From Adineta vaga (Eukaryota; Rotifera), in the NCBI GenBank assembly GCA_021613535.1, contig CP075496.1, forward strand, positions 1,674,001 to 1,738,000: a DNA stretch of 64,000 nt. Direction: 5' to 3'. The notes under the pieces were generated by a model, which made no database searches, was not told the origin of the DNA, and was given only the letters and a program-made list of their open reading frames with translations. The translations under genes were made by a program, and so were the position numbers. Position 1 is the stretch's first letter. Each line of letters begins with the position of its first letter. Positions 1 to 12,340 of this stretch are shown here, piece after piece.

Positions 1-1
1 A

Positions 2-748
2 CAAATATCATTAACTACTCATCCCGATGTTCAATTGATTATTTTCAATGATGGTACTAATGTTACTAGGAATCTTGATCCCGATGGTGATGGATGTGAT
101 CTTATATCAATTGATACTACAATGACTGTACTTTTAACTACTGGTAGATCAGCAACATTTTCATCGATCGGCGTTTCATCACCAAATGTCAATCAGATTG
201 ATGTTGCACTGTTTGATGAAATTTCAAATCGTCCTTTAATACAATCATCACCACACGGAATAATACGATCAGCACGAACTCTTAATCCAAGTATACAAAA
301 TTTACCTTTAAATCCAGCCAGTACAATAACTATTACTTTTTTGAGTACAACTGATGGACAACCACCACGCAATGTTAAACTATTAATCTATGCTTGTTTT
401 CCAACTACGAGTATAACATCGCCATCAGATGAATCAAACAGTTCTCCGGTAAGTAATCGCAGAATCTTCGATGATCTTATCAATTTAATGTATAATTGTC
501 ATTATATTTAGTATCAAAATCCATCCATTAAACCAATAAATATCTGCATTGATCCTTTTCAACCAGCTCAAGTAACATCCATAGGAAATACGGTACTAGA
601 TTTTTTTTATCTTCCAATTCCAGTTCTATTCTTCTTCTTCTAGCCATTACCTCCAGCATATTATTCATCAAGTCAATGTGTTTGTATTTGCCAAGATGGT
701 TTTATCATACCACAATCGAGCGGTGCTATTCAATACGATCGAAAATGA
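2..748 (+). CDS. 3' end of a secreted-type protein, unrecognised (5' truncated)
   Basis: Three exons join in phase: <2-448, 512-592 and 644-748, with introns of 63 and 51 nt, GT/AG borders, and a TGA at 746-748. The visible ~175 residues are rich in Ser, Thr, Asn and Pro. They contain a DPDGDG acidic motif and scattered cysteines in the last exon (CVCIC). I see no membrane segment. The composition fits an extracellular protein, and the acidic motif could bind calcium, but I recognise no named domain. The start lies upstream of the window. It does not obviously resemble the Reeler/EGF gene at the other end of the window. Confidence 0.6.
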
Positions 749-1866
749 CATAAGATACTATTGAATTTGAAAATGAAATAAAATAAATTCGTTTAATATA
801 TTTATGAATCATGTAGACATAGATGATAACTTTGATCCGAAAGATGTCGATAGAGAACAGTAGAAGTAAAATAATCCTTATATCGTTGCCGAGACAATGC
901 TCAACCGTCATGTCGGTCGACTTCAATCAGACTTTTACACAGAAGAAAAATTCTCATATCTATTAATCTTCATTTCAATCTCATTTTTTGGTTTTCTCTT
1001 CTTTTTCTTTTTGACAATAATTATTTTCAATTAATATTTTCTTTTCTTCTTTGTTCTCTTTTAAAGATTCGACGACAATTGTGACTATGTTCGTTTTAAT
1101 ATTACTCGAAATTCTATTACCGAAAGAAAACATCACCAAATTTCGAATAATTACCAACTACCAACATGTTAACGTAAGTACACAAAAACCAATGAGAGGG
1201 GAGAAGAAGAAAAACGCAGACTTATTAATCTTTTCTTTTTTCCAAATCAACGAGACATTATTGATGAACATGTTTTTATACATTGAGATGATCAAGGTTA
1301 GGATTTAAATGGAGAGTACAAAACGGATGAGAAGAGAATGAGAGAAAAAAAACGCAACTTTTCTTATATAAATAGAGTAGCAACAGCTACATCTCAAACT
1401 CTCACACCTTCTGTATGTTTTTTTTATTCTTTTTGAATGATCACTTATACAAATTCTTCTCGATCTCTTTCTTTTTTCTTCTTCTTCTTCTTATTCATGT
1501 TGATATTACGTCGATCAAACTCTCTGGATATATAAGTGCAACATCTCTCGTATCCCTATACACACGCATACAACTTCTTTGTCTTTTTGATTTTTTTTCC
1601 TCTTCAAGCTTTTATTATAAATGAACAAGAAGTGCACGTCTATTTAACGCTTTTTGTTTTTTCTGCCGTGTGCCTGATATATAATATATTTGCGTGTGAG
1701 TGTGGATACTAAAGAGAAATGTCTTATAAAAGTCAAGATATAAAACCTTGCCATTAGGTGGTCGGTCAACAAACAAAGAGGAGAAGAAACACGGAAGATT
1801 CATTATTACAATTTAAGCTGATGAGCACCAGCATTTCTATTCGATTGAACACGAACGATATTCAAA
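749..1866. other. intergenic region with candidate promoter
   Basis: No supportable coding exon. Short open frames here are T-rich or A-rich and have no splice-consistent partners. The region holds pyrimidine/purine-rich runs and one good TATA-like box (listed separately). It lies upstream of the coiled-coil gene starting at 1867. Confidence 0.6.
1365..1374 (+). promoter_or_regulatory. TATA-like box
   Basis: TATATAAATA is a near-canonical TATA box about 490 nt before the ATG at 1867. If used, it implies a long leader or an undetected 5' non-coding exon. Sequence match only. Confidence 0.3.
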
Positions 1867-4800
1867 ATGTATCCAAAAAGTCGACGAAAAAAGCGTACAG
1901 ATAGTTTGCAAGTAACAACTGGCGAACGAAATTCTGATGAAGAAGAAGATGAAGGAGATGATGATGATAATTATCGAATGACTAAAACAAAAACTGTATC
2001 AAAATCCTCTAATCCTGTTCCAACTGCTTCCTTATCCAGTCTTGCAAGTAAGAATTACCATGTATTTTATATAAACAATCTCGTTTTTTTTATGTTAAAA
2101 TTTGTTCGATGTTTGCAGATGTAAAGCTTCTTGTCTGTTATTTCACTTCGAAATCGATTGGAATTAACATTGATGTTTTTATTGAATCGATTGAAAAACG
2201 TCTTTAGTTTATCATTTGTCCTTGTATAAAAGAATTCTTACTTTTTTGTTTAGTTTAATTGCTCTTAGAATGAAATTTCAAGTAGAGCAGAACTGAAACA
2301 TTTTTTAATTAAGCAGTTTGACGTCTCGCTCTATTCGTTGAAATGTTAACACAAAGAAAAGATTTTGATCATACATATTATTTGAACATCTATTAAGATG
2401 AAAACAAAAGTTCTTCTTCAATTCTTCTTTTAAAATCTTTTATATAGAAATCTTTTGATTTTCTTAGTGCCTACGGATCTTGATCATCATCGTCAATTAT
2501 CTCATTCAGCTGCTCTTCAAGTTGCACAAATACTCGAAAGTTCAAATCTTCAAGAAATTATTCAACTCGATTGGGTTGAACAAATTCAATACTTTGTTAC
2601 GGAACGTACACATTTGATCAATCAAGTAAAACTTATTTTCAATTATTTATCATTCGATCGAGTTTTCATCGTTTAGCTTGAACATATTCGAACACAATTT
2701 GATAAACAATATGAGTCCATAAAACGTCGTCTCGATGAAACGGAAACAGAAAATGAACGTCTTACAGCTCAAAATCGATCAGCAACAAAACAACTTCTTC
2801 TTTATAAAAATCTTATTGAAGCTCCTGAAAATTCCGATTCACCTACTCCGAAAAAAGATTATCAACAATTTAAATCTACAATTGAATCCATTGTCAAAGA
2901 AAATAGTCGTCTATATGCCGAATTACAAGAATTCAAAACCAGTGATCCTGTGTATGATCAAGTTAAATTATTAGAAACAGCTAATCGACATTTAAAACAA
3001 GAATTACTTCAAAGTTCCAATCAAAATACTCAATTGAAAAAATTCGTCAATATCGATGAAATAAAACATTTAAAGTCAAGTCTCGCGAAAGCATCCGATG
3101 AATGTGAACAATTAAGATTATTGAATAAAAAACTTATGAATGAAATTGATCATCAACGAACACAAAGTCCATCATCTAAACAGGTTTGTTAAACAAAAAT
3201 TCTCAAAACGTATATGTACTGAATTTCTTAGAGATTTCATTTGACTTTGAACATTTTATTTCATATTTGTTCACTAATAACAAATGTCAGATATGGTAAC
3301 CTTGTATTGATCGGGTTTCTTACGTACAGGTTAAAGAAAGCCTGAGAAGAAAAAGGAACTATATATCCTCTTTAATGTTTGTCATGATCATTGGCAATAT
3401 CTGATTTATCGAGACGATCGATGACCTTGTATAAAAGAAAGAAATCATTTTAATGAATGTTGATATAAAAGAAAAACTTTGAATCGAAACTTTCGTTTTG
3501 ATGAATATTTAAATAAGAAGGAAAAAAAAGAAAAAAGATTTGTCACATTGAAAATCTGATGTAATAAAAAAATTTGAATAAACTTTAATCAACATAAATA
3601 CATTAACGAGAAAAAGAAGAAAATTTGCATAGATTTATACAAGTGTTCAGGCGTTCGATGTCCTCTTATTGGATGAAATCTTCTATTCTCTCGTTTTTTT
3701 GTTATTTATACGATGAAAAGAAAAGAAACGAAGAGAAGTAGTCTCGACAATGACCAAATTAGGCTTTTTTTTCTTCATACTTGTCTTCGACATACAATGA
3801 GAGGAGAGAAACAAAAGATCATTATATTTTGTATTTGTTCTTTTATTGATTAACAATAAACTAAACTTGAAATCGTTCGTTTCTTCTAGTTACGAGTTTT
3901 TGTTCATCCATCAACTCAATCACAACATTCACCACGATTAAATATTAATCCATCATCACCTACATCAAATTCTAAACGAATCGATGAAAATACTTCATTA
4001 TTAACTATAGGAAATCTTCAACAATTTGATAAAACATCAACATCAGTCAATATTGCTGAATTACATGAACATGTTCAATTATTAGAACAAAAATTACAAC
4101 AACGTGATTATGAATTACAAACATTACAACATGAAATTGAAAAAGGTACAAGTTCAATAATGAGTTCTATTGAAGATCTTTGTGTGGCATCAAATTCTGT
4201 TTCTCCAACTCCACATTCTCCCACGATCAATTCTAAACTTATACGAAATCAATTACAACCAACAATTGAAGAATTACAAAATGAAATCGATCAATTACAT
4301 GATAAATTAGATGAATTAACTCGAGAAAATCAAACATTAAGAAATCGTACACAAGAATTCGACACAATTTATGAAGAAAATGAATATTTATATGCAGAAA
4401 AAAGTCATCGAAATGATGAATTTGAACGTGCACGAATACGTGAATTAGTTTTAGAACAAGAAATTCGTACATTAAAAGAACGTGAAAAAGAATTTCTTGT
4501 TACAAATGATTCGTCAAATGAAAATTCCAATGTTACACAATTGAAATTAAAAATTGAATGGTTACATCGAACAAATAATGAATTAGAACTTGAAAATGTT
4601 CGTGTTAATGAACAATTTGATTTATTGAATAAGAAATATCATGAAATTAAAAAAGAATCAAGAGAAAAAGATGAACGTTATAAACAAATTCTATCCATTG
4701 CAGAAAATCAACAAGAATTACCCGAAGTAAATCGAATGTTATTGTTTTCTTCTTCTTCTTCGTATTGAAACGTTTCTTTCGTTTAGGAATTAATTCGATT

Positions 4801-7476
4801 AGAAAAAGTTAAGATTCATATTGAACATCAAATGGAAAAAGAACGACAAGAATATGAAAAAACTCTTCGAAGCATGGAAGAACATAGTGAAAAACGCGAA
4901 CAGAAATATAGTGTAAGATAAATTATCAAAGACTTTGTTTTCTTTGTATATACACAGTAAGAACACACTAGAGAATCAATCACTAGGTCCGCCTAATTGT
5001 TTACACAGTACCTTTTGTCCATAGATAAAACATGTCTGTCCGTCGATTTTTCATTCAATCTAATTTATCATTTTAGACACTTTATGATACAATTCTTAAA
5101 CTTCAAAATGATTATCGTCAAAAAGAATTAGATTATGTTCAACAAATGGATGATGTTCTTAAACAACGTGGTGAACTTCATTTACAATTAACAGCAATTC
5201 AACAAGAAAATAAATCTTTAAAAGAAGAAGTTTGTTTCTACTAATCTTATTTTTATTTTCGACTGACCGTTTTCTTTTCTCGTATTTAGATTAAATCAAA
5301 AGAGGAAATCAATCGTGATCTTAAATTAGCATTAACATCATCGAATAATGATACTCAATCGACTTATAATCAATTACGTCAAGTTAATCTTAATCTTATT
5401 GAATTACAAGAAAAATACGATCGAGATATTGCAGAACGAAATAAACAAATTGAAATCTTAAGTAATCAACATAAACAAATAAAGGTAATGGAAAATAAAA
5501 TCTTTTCTTTTTCTATATTTAAATTTTTCAAATTTTAGACAAATCATGATGAAGGTTTATTAAAAACTCATCAAACTCTTATTCAATTGCAACATGACAA
5601 TAAACAATATGTAAATCAAATCGAAACATATCGATTAACTATGCAAAAACTTCAAGCAGAAGTTGATGAAAAAAGACACGTAAAATCAACAAAACAAAAT
5701 TTCCTTTAAATTTCCTTTCTTTTTCTCCTTCGTAGTTTATTGAACAAGTTCAAAATGATTTAACAGAACGATCTGCATTACATGTGAATATTAATAATCA
5801 ATTATCCCAAGAAAATAAAGCACGAATGACGAAAATCTCTGATTTAGAACAAGCACTTTCTCACGAACAACACCGAGTAAGAAATCTTTTGAAAATTTTC
5901 CGAAATTTATAAATAAAATATCGTAGAAAATGGAATATCAACGAACAATTCAAGATTTACAAATTGAATTATTAAAATCACGCGCAATAGCTAAAGAATC
6001 TTTAGAAAAAAGTCAAGAATTAGAACGACGTCTTCATGAAACAGATAAACATTTCGAAGATACGATGCGTAATCATCTCACTGAAACTACTGAACCAACA
6101 CGACGTGAATTAATGTCATTAAGAGCAGAATTAGTAACAAAATCTGATCAAGTCACACTTCTTCAATACGCGATCGATGAAGAAAAACTCAAACGGTATT
6201 AAATTCGATCATAAAATGTATGAATTCTCATTTTATTTGTTTTAGACAACGACTTGAAATGAAATTAAAACGATTAAAAGATGAATATATCAATGTTCGA
6301 AAAGAATTATACAATCGTATCGAAGAAAATAATTCACTTCAACATGAATTAGTTGAATGTCGTTTTAAAACTGATTATAATCTATACCTAACAAATCAAA
6401 CATTTAGTTCAATTAAATCTGTAGGAAGATTTGTTTGTATTCTTTTATGGAAATCTTTTTTCTGATGTTTTTATAGACAAATGAAAGTGAACCATCAACT
6501 GCAGTACAACTTTATCTGAAAGAGAAAACGGATAATCAACAATGGCAATTGAAATGTCGAACCTATCAACAAAAAGTCGAACAATTACAACGAAATTCAG
6601 AATTAACAAAAGAAAAATATAAAGAACGTTTACATGAAGAACGGTTTGTTTGTTTGTTTGTTTGGAATTTGATTTCATATATCTAATCGTTCTTTTAGAG
6701 AATTATACGAACGTACCAAACGAAAATATCTCGATCATTTGAAAAATGTTCAACGTGATCTTCATGAAACTCGACAATTATTAGAAAAAGATGCAGAACT
6801 AAAATTCAATCAAGAAACAGCATATCAACAATTAATCGATGAACGACGACAATTATTAACGAGGTATAATCCATTACAATCGATTACTGATGCTTCTATC
6901 CGCACTACTTCTTCTGCTATTGATCACATATATCCACGAGTGATTGATAATGTCACTTTTTATAGGCAAGTTTTTCCTCACTGCACTTCTTCTCTTCGAA
7001 TTCGCTGAGCTTGTGTTTGTCTTGGAAACTTAATTTTGATTTCGATTTTTTTTGTATTTGCTGAATTTTTCTTTGAATAGTATGGTTGATAAAGATGCTA
7101 AAGTTCGTGAAATGCGTCGTGAAAATCTTCTATTAACTTCGAAAATTCAATTATTGGAAGATCAAATGGAAAATTTAAATGAACGTGTTGATCGAACATT
7201 ACGTGAACGAAATCAATTTCGTCGAGAAATTGGAACTCTTCGATTAGATAGTAATCTTTCCATCGAAGTAAAAATTTCATCATATAATTTTTTCGAAAGA
7301 TTGTCAATTCGTTTTACTTTCAGACAGGATCTCGTTCATCGTCAAGTCCATCGCCCACTCGAGCAATAACTTCGATCGAAACAACAACAACAACAACAAC
7401 ACGAAATCAACCTGTTCATCATACAGAATCATTTGGTTTCGATAATATTCGTCAATATGAACTGACAAATTCATAG
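1867..7476 (+). CDS. large coiled-coil protein, candidate centrosomal/ciliary
   Basis: Fifteen exons join in phase: 1867-2047, 2468-2625, 2677-3183, 3890-4726, 4787-4912, 5077-5229, 5290-5484, 5539-5679, 5736-5876, 5927-6195, 6246-6420, 6477-6643, 6699-6965 (or -6863), 7081-7267 and 7324-7476. The product is about 1,218 residues. An acidic, Lys-rich N-terminus (about residues 1-60) is followed by almost continuous heptad-like coiled coil rich in Glu, Gln, Lys and Leu. The tail is Ser/Thr-rich with a run of seven threonines. The architecture resembles centrosome/cilium scaffolds of the CEP83 or CEP89 kind, but I cannot assign an orthologue. The stop is 235 nt before the ATG of IQCB1, a ciliary gene on the same strand, which is consistent with co-expression. 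Introns 1 (420 nt) and 3 (706 nt) are unusually long here. Exon 13 has two usable 5' splice sites. Confidence 0.8.
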
Positions 7477-7711
7477 TTGACATTTTCTTTTCTTCTCAGG
7501 TTGTCTTAGCGAAATGTGTTTTCTTCTGTTTTTTGTTTGAAATTTTCTGAGATTTCGTCAGATATTTGTCTTCTTTTTTCGATTCCAATTTGTAGAATAT
7601 CATATAATTAGGTTATTTTTGTATTCTTACTGTGTGATGAACAAATAAATTGTATTCATATCAAGTGACGAAAAAACAGGAAGATTTTTTGCTTTTCAGA
7701 TTCGAAAAAGT

Positions 7712-10332
7712 ATGAGTTCAAGTTTAGTCACTCTTGCAAAAGAACTAAGTCGAACACGACCAGAAGAATTACCCGAAAAATTCTTACAACTTCAACGTAG
7801 GTTTTCATCTTTCTCCAAAGATTTTATCATTCGAAATGTCGTTTTTTTCTAAATCTAGAACTTCTACAACGAACAACATCAATCACTAGTCTTAAACATG
7901 AAATTATTTCACTTGATATTCTACCGATTTTATTACTAACACTTCGACAAGAATTTACAACTATTCCAAATGGATGGCGATTAGCTTCGATAAATCTTAG
8001 TCCACTAGCTTGGTAAGACTTTGTCTCTTTTCTATCGATTATCAAAGAGTTGTTTCATATAAAGTTCATGTATGTCCGTGGAAGTCGATAAGACAAATAC
8101 AAAAATTAAAACATGGTCAACGAAATTTTTCGATCGATATCTTCCACAAGGTATCGATAGTTTTATTTTACTTACACGACATTTACAAGATCGATGCATG
8201 CAAGAAAAGAAGGTTTGCAAAGATATTATCCTTTTCTTTATGTTTACTGTTGATTGGTTTAGTCTCATCTTCGTCAAGATTATATTACCTATATGACAAC
8301 AGTTCTGCATAATCTTCTTGAAGTATTAAATTTTCATTCGAATCAATATACATTGATTAAACAAGGTGAATAATTCGAAATTTTCTTCTATTGAAAAATT
8401 TCGTATTTTAGTTTTGGTTTCGAACAAATTTATGGAATTATTTCTGACTGATGATGTTTATATCTGTGCATTGGTAATTAATGGTTTCGAAGATATCGTA
8501 CGAAAGAGCAGGTTTGGATTTTGAAATGATAAAAGGAAAGTTTTATTTACTCGGATTTTAGACGATTAACTGGTTCAAGTGTATTTAATGAACTATCGAA
8601 TAAATTAAAACAAGATTATGTTAATGAACTTGCATATAAACTAACAGTTTTTGATAATGTTGATGTTGGAAAGTAAGTTCTCAAGTGAAACTTATTTTAT
8701 TCCTCTAGTTTATGTCAATTTTTAGAGCGGCTGTACGTGCTTTGATAGCTGTTTGTGAAACGGACTCAAGTATTGTTACTTTATTAGCGGATAAATTCAA
8801 GTAAATATGATGCCTTTTGATGGAAAATTCTATCGAAGTTTTGTGATTTGTTTGTTATTAATAGAGGTTTACCGACGATTCTTCAACGCTGGCAAGGTCG
8901 AGGTTTTGGTATGGATCTTCAAGATTTACTTGCAATTATACGACGTACTACGAGAGGTGGTCCGTATTCTCGAGAATATCAAGTAGAATTATTCATCATT
9001 AGTTTCATATTTTCATATAAATTAGATCATTTTAGAGAGAAAATTATGCTGCTAGTCGAATTCAAGCTTTATGGCGTGGTCATGCAACTCGAAAACGATT
9101 GACAAAAGCTAATCAAGCAATGACCCAATTTCAAACAAGTTTTAGGTTTAACTTTTTTCGTTTACTAGTATTCAATGAAAGATAAATAGATGATTGGTTT
9201 TCATTTTTACAGAAAGAGAAAATTAAAAGAACTTCAAATGAAAGAACGAGAACGTGAACGTGCTGAAGTTCAATATCAAGCAACACGTGAACATTATCGA
9301 CGTTTACGTCAATTCAAACTTGAACAAATGCAAGCAATTCATATATTACCAGCTTGTGAAATACATTTTTTTCTAAAATAAAAGAAAATGAAAGTTCTTT
9401 GTTTAGCGGAAATTGATAAATTTCTTGAAATTCAGCGTTTACAAAGTGCAACAAAAATTCAAGCAGCTTTTCGTGGTCATTTACAACGACGTAATTTAAT
9501 GAATGGTGGTCAGGATCGTTTGATAGCTGATCGTGCTGCACGTCGTATTCAACGAACATTTCGAAGTTATCGACAAAGAAAACAAGCCGAACTTGATCGT
9601 CGCCAAGAACGACTTCAATATATCAAACCAAGTATTCTTACCGAAGCCAAACGAGAAGAATTACTTGAACAAATCGATCAATGGAGAAGTGAAAGAGCAG
9701 TAAGTATAGAATTATTCGAGAGAAAATTTTCACATAGGATTTTTATTTTTAGCCAAGACCAATGTCGGATGAAGAATTTCAAGCACTTCATTCACGTTCA
9801 CAAGAAAGTCTTAATCGATATGTTACTACGAATCGAGCATGGCGTCGTATTGAACAACGACAACGTCTATTACTTCATATGCTGAATAATGATTCGGAAT
9901 TTCTTCTTACAAGTATGAAAACTAATCGACGTCATTTTGTTTTGTTGACAATAATGAATTTCTCTTTATTTAGATCATCCAAAATTGAAATCTGCATTAG
10001 ATACGACTGTTCAAACGAATTCATCATTGAATCATTTGGATAAAGCAGCAGCTTATTTAAATCATCCATCATCAGCTATTCGTTATCGTGCACGACAAGA
10101 TCATATTGAAGCATTGAAATATGCTCGAGCACCATGGTATAAAGCAATACAAATGGCTAATATGGATGAAGATGAAGAAGATGATGATGAACTTTTAAAT
10201 CGTATTGGTATAGATGATTTTGGACGAAATGACATTTTAAATAATCCAAATCGATATGAATATGAAAAACGAAAATTTCATCAATTTACGCCAAGTACAA
10301 CAAAATCATCATCAATTCAACGTTTACATTAG
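7712..10332 (+). CDS. IQCB1: IQCB1 / nephrocystin-5 homologue
   Basis: Thirteen exons: 7712-7796, 7859-8012, 8065-8212, 8263-8365, 8412-8511, 8562-8672, 8726-8800, 8865-8982, 9036-9145, 9213-9355, 9407-9699, 9753-9912 and 9974-10332. The product is about 652 residues, against roughly 600 in vertebrates. The N-terminal half is helical and armadillo-like. It is followed by three IQ motifs (IQALWRGHATRKR, IQAAFRGHLQRR, IQRTFRSYRQRK) that should bind calmodulin. The C-terminal region keeps family signatures MSDEEFQALHSRSQE and RARQDHIEALKYARAPWYK. NPHP5 acts at the ciliary base and transition zone with CEP290, and is needed for cilium assembly. A 3' splice acceptor (TTTTCAG, ending 7699) lies 12 nt before the ATG with no visible cis 5' exon. 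The exon-1 donor is GTAGGT at 7797; the GT four bases later breaks the frame. AATAAA follows near 10375. Confidence 0.93.
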
Positions 10333-11286
10333 ACTTGATTTTTTAAAATACTTTCAAAGTAGAAGTTTTGTCCCAATAAATCAGGAATGATATGTATTAG
10401 TAGATAAATTATAGAAGATTAATTAACATCGAAAGAATGATAATCGTGAAATTTGAGTTTTCAATCGTTTTCAAATAATCTTTCTTTCGATTGGAGTGTT
10501 TCTATGTTCAAAAGCACGATAAAAACGAGTAAACTTCGTAGTGTTACAAATCGTAGATTTTACGAAAACATGTGTAAGTCTCCTAGGCAAAATGAAATCT
10601 AGTTAATAACACCAAAGCTAAACATATATAATCGTTTTCTAAACAAATCCTTTCTCCCTTCCCGGTCGAGATATTAATGTCATGCTCATAACCAGTATTT
10701 GTAACTTCTAAGACTTATTAAATGTTCCTATATCCTATTTGATTTTATATTAATCTTATCTGTTATAAGCATTAAAATATGAATATAGCTGACAAATCTT
10801 TTTCAGAGATTGCTGCGTAATTGAACAACTGGGACTACTGAATAAATAAATGATAACTAGAATCAATGTATAATACATAACCAAGCATAATGTGTGATTA
10901 TTATAGTTCATGACCTATTGTTCATTATTCAGTACAAACTAAAGTATTTTCTCATATGGTTTTGATGATACGCACGTAAAATAAAATATTTCTTTCGTTT
11001 GTATTGAAATACCCAATTCACAATCGATAGATGACGTTAGTATTCAACAAAATATAAACCTAATATTTCCATGGACTTCAATTGGTGTTCTTCGTTTCGA
11101 ACATATACATGCTTACTTACTTACTTCATATTGATCCCATAAAACAAGTAGTGGTAGTGTAATCAGTCTTGAACACATCATAACTGTTTATTTGCTCGTT
11201 TTCTTTTTCTTACAAATGAAACATTTACTGTATTATTTCGAAGATAAACATGTCGAAGATCTCGAATGAATTGTTCTAGATATAAA
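10333..11286. other. intergenic region
   Basis: About 950 nt between IQCB1 and the nucleotide kinase. There is a likely polyadenylation signal (AATAAA near 10375) and a short acttacttacttac repeat near 11111. No coding potential seen. Confidence 0.6.
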
Positions 11287-12207
11287 ATGTCGTCAACAAA
11301 ACCAAACGTTATATTTGTCTTGGGTGGACCAGGCGCTGGTAGATATCTATTTTGATCAATAAACTTCTATTTATTACATATTATTTGTATTTAGGTAAAG
11401 GCACACAATGTAGTCGAATTGCTGAAGTGGGTTAATTGTTATCTTTAGAATTCTATGTTTGAATTGTTTGTAGAAATTCGGATATGTTCATTTATCTGCC
11501 GGTGATCTTCTTCGTGAAGAAGCAGCTAAACCAGATTCAACATTAGGTAAAGAAATCAATGAACATATTACAAATGGTTCTATCGTACCTGTTGCTATCA
11601 CTTGCAAATTACTTGAAAATGTATATTTTCTCATTCGAATGAAATTCCCTTTGAGTGTCCTTTGTTTTTCATAAGAGGCAATGAATAATAATGGAAAAGA
11701 AAACTTCTTAATCGATGGTTTTCCACGAAATAAAGATAATGTTGATGGTTGGCAGAAAGCATTAGACGGAAAAGTGAATATTCAATGTGTCCTTTTCTTT
11801 GATTGTGATGAACAAGTAATGGGAAAATTTCTTCATTCGATTAACTTTAGAATTTTGTTTTCATTTGAATAGACGTGTGTTGTTCGATGTTTGGAACGTG
11901 GTAAAGCAAGTGGACGAACAGATGATAATGAAGAAAGTTTGAAAAAACGGTAGGAAAGAAAAAATTCGTTGTAGAAATAAATAAAATTGGGTATTTTAGA
12001 ATAGTGACTTATAATGAATCAACTCGTCCGGTTATTCAACTTTATGAAAAAGAAAATCTAGTCAAACGAATTGATGCATCACATGATGTTGACAAAGTAA
12101 ACTTCATGATCTTTGGTAAAGAAAATAATTTACATTTTGATTTTCTTATTTAGGTATTTGAAGATGTTTCCAATGTATTAACGAGTTTAAAATCAACAAA
12201 ACAATGA
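11287..12207 (+). CDS. CMPK1: UMP-CMP kinase (adenylate kinase family)
   Basis: Seven exons: 11287-11338, 11395-11426, 11474-11620, 11678-11815, 11873-11949, 12000-12096 and 12154-12207. The product is 198 residues, the usual size for the cytosolic enzyme. It phosphorylates UMP, CMP and dCMP with ATP, feeding pyrimidine nucleotide pools. The P-loop GGPGAGKGTQ is at about residues 13-22. The NMP-binding segment [11 protein letters not shown], the FLIDGFPRN motif, and the lid [19 protein letters not shown] are all present. No key residue is missing. Exon 2 is only 32 nt and carries the second half of the P-loop. A splice acceptor (TTCTAG) ends 7 nt before the ATG. The next gene begins 133 nt downstream on the same strand. 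Confidence 0.95.
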
Positions 12208-12340
12208 AACAATCTTTTTCATTGATAGTTTTCTTACTTATTTTAAAAAGTCTTTTTAAATACATCTCATTGATACACATGTTTGTTTTCGAAAAGAAAA
12301 ACGCATAGCAATTGTTTTTTGTCTTTCATTTCAGATAAAT

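Noticed and set aside
1051-1624. Short plus-strand open frames upstream of the coiled-coil gene
   Set aside because: Phe/Leu/Ile-rich translations of pyrimidine tracts, no homology or phase-matched junctions.
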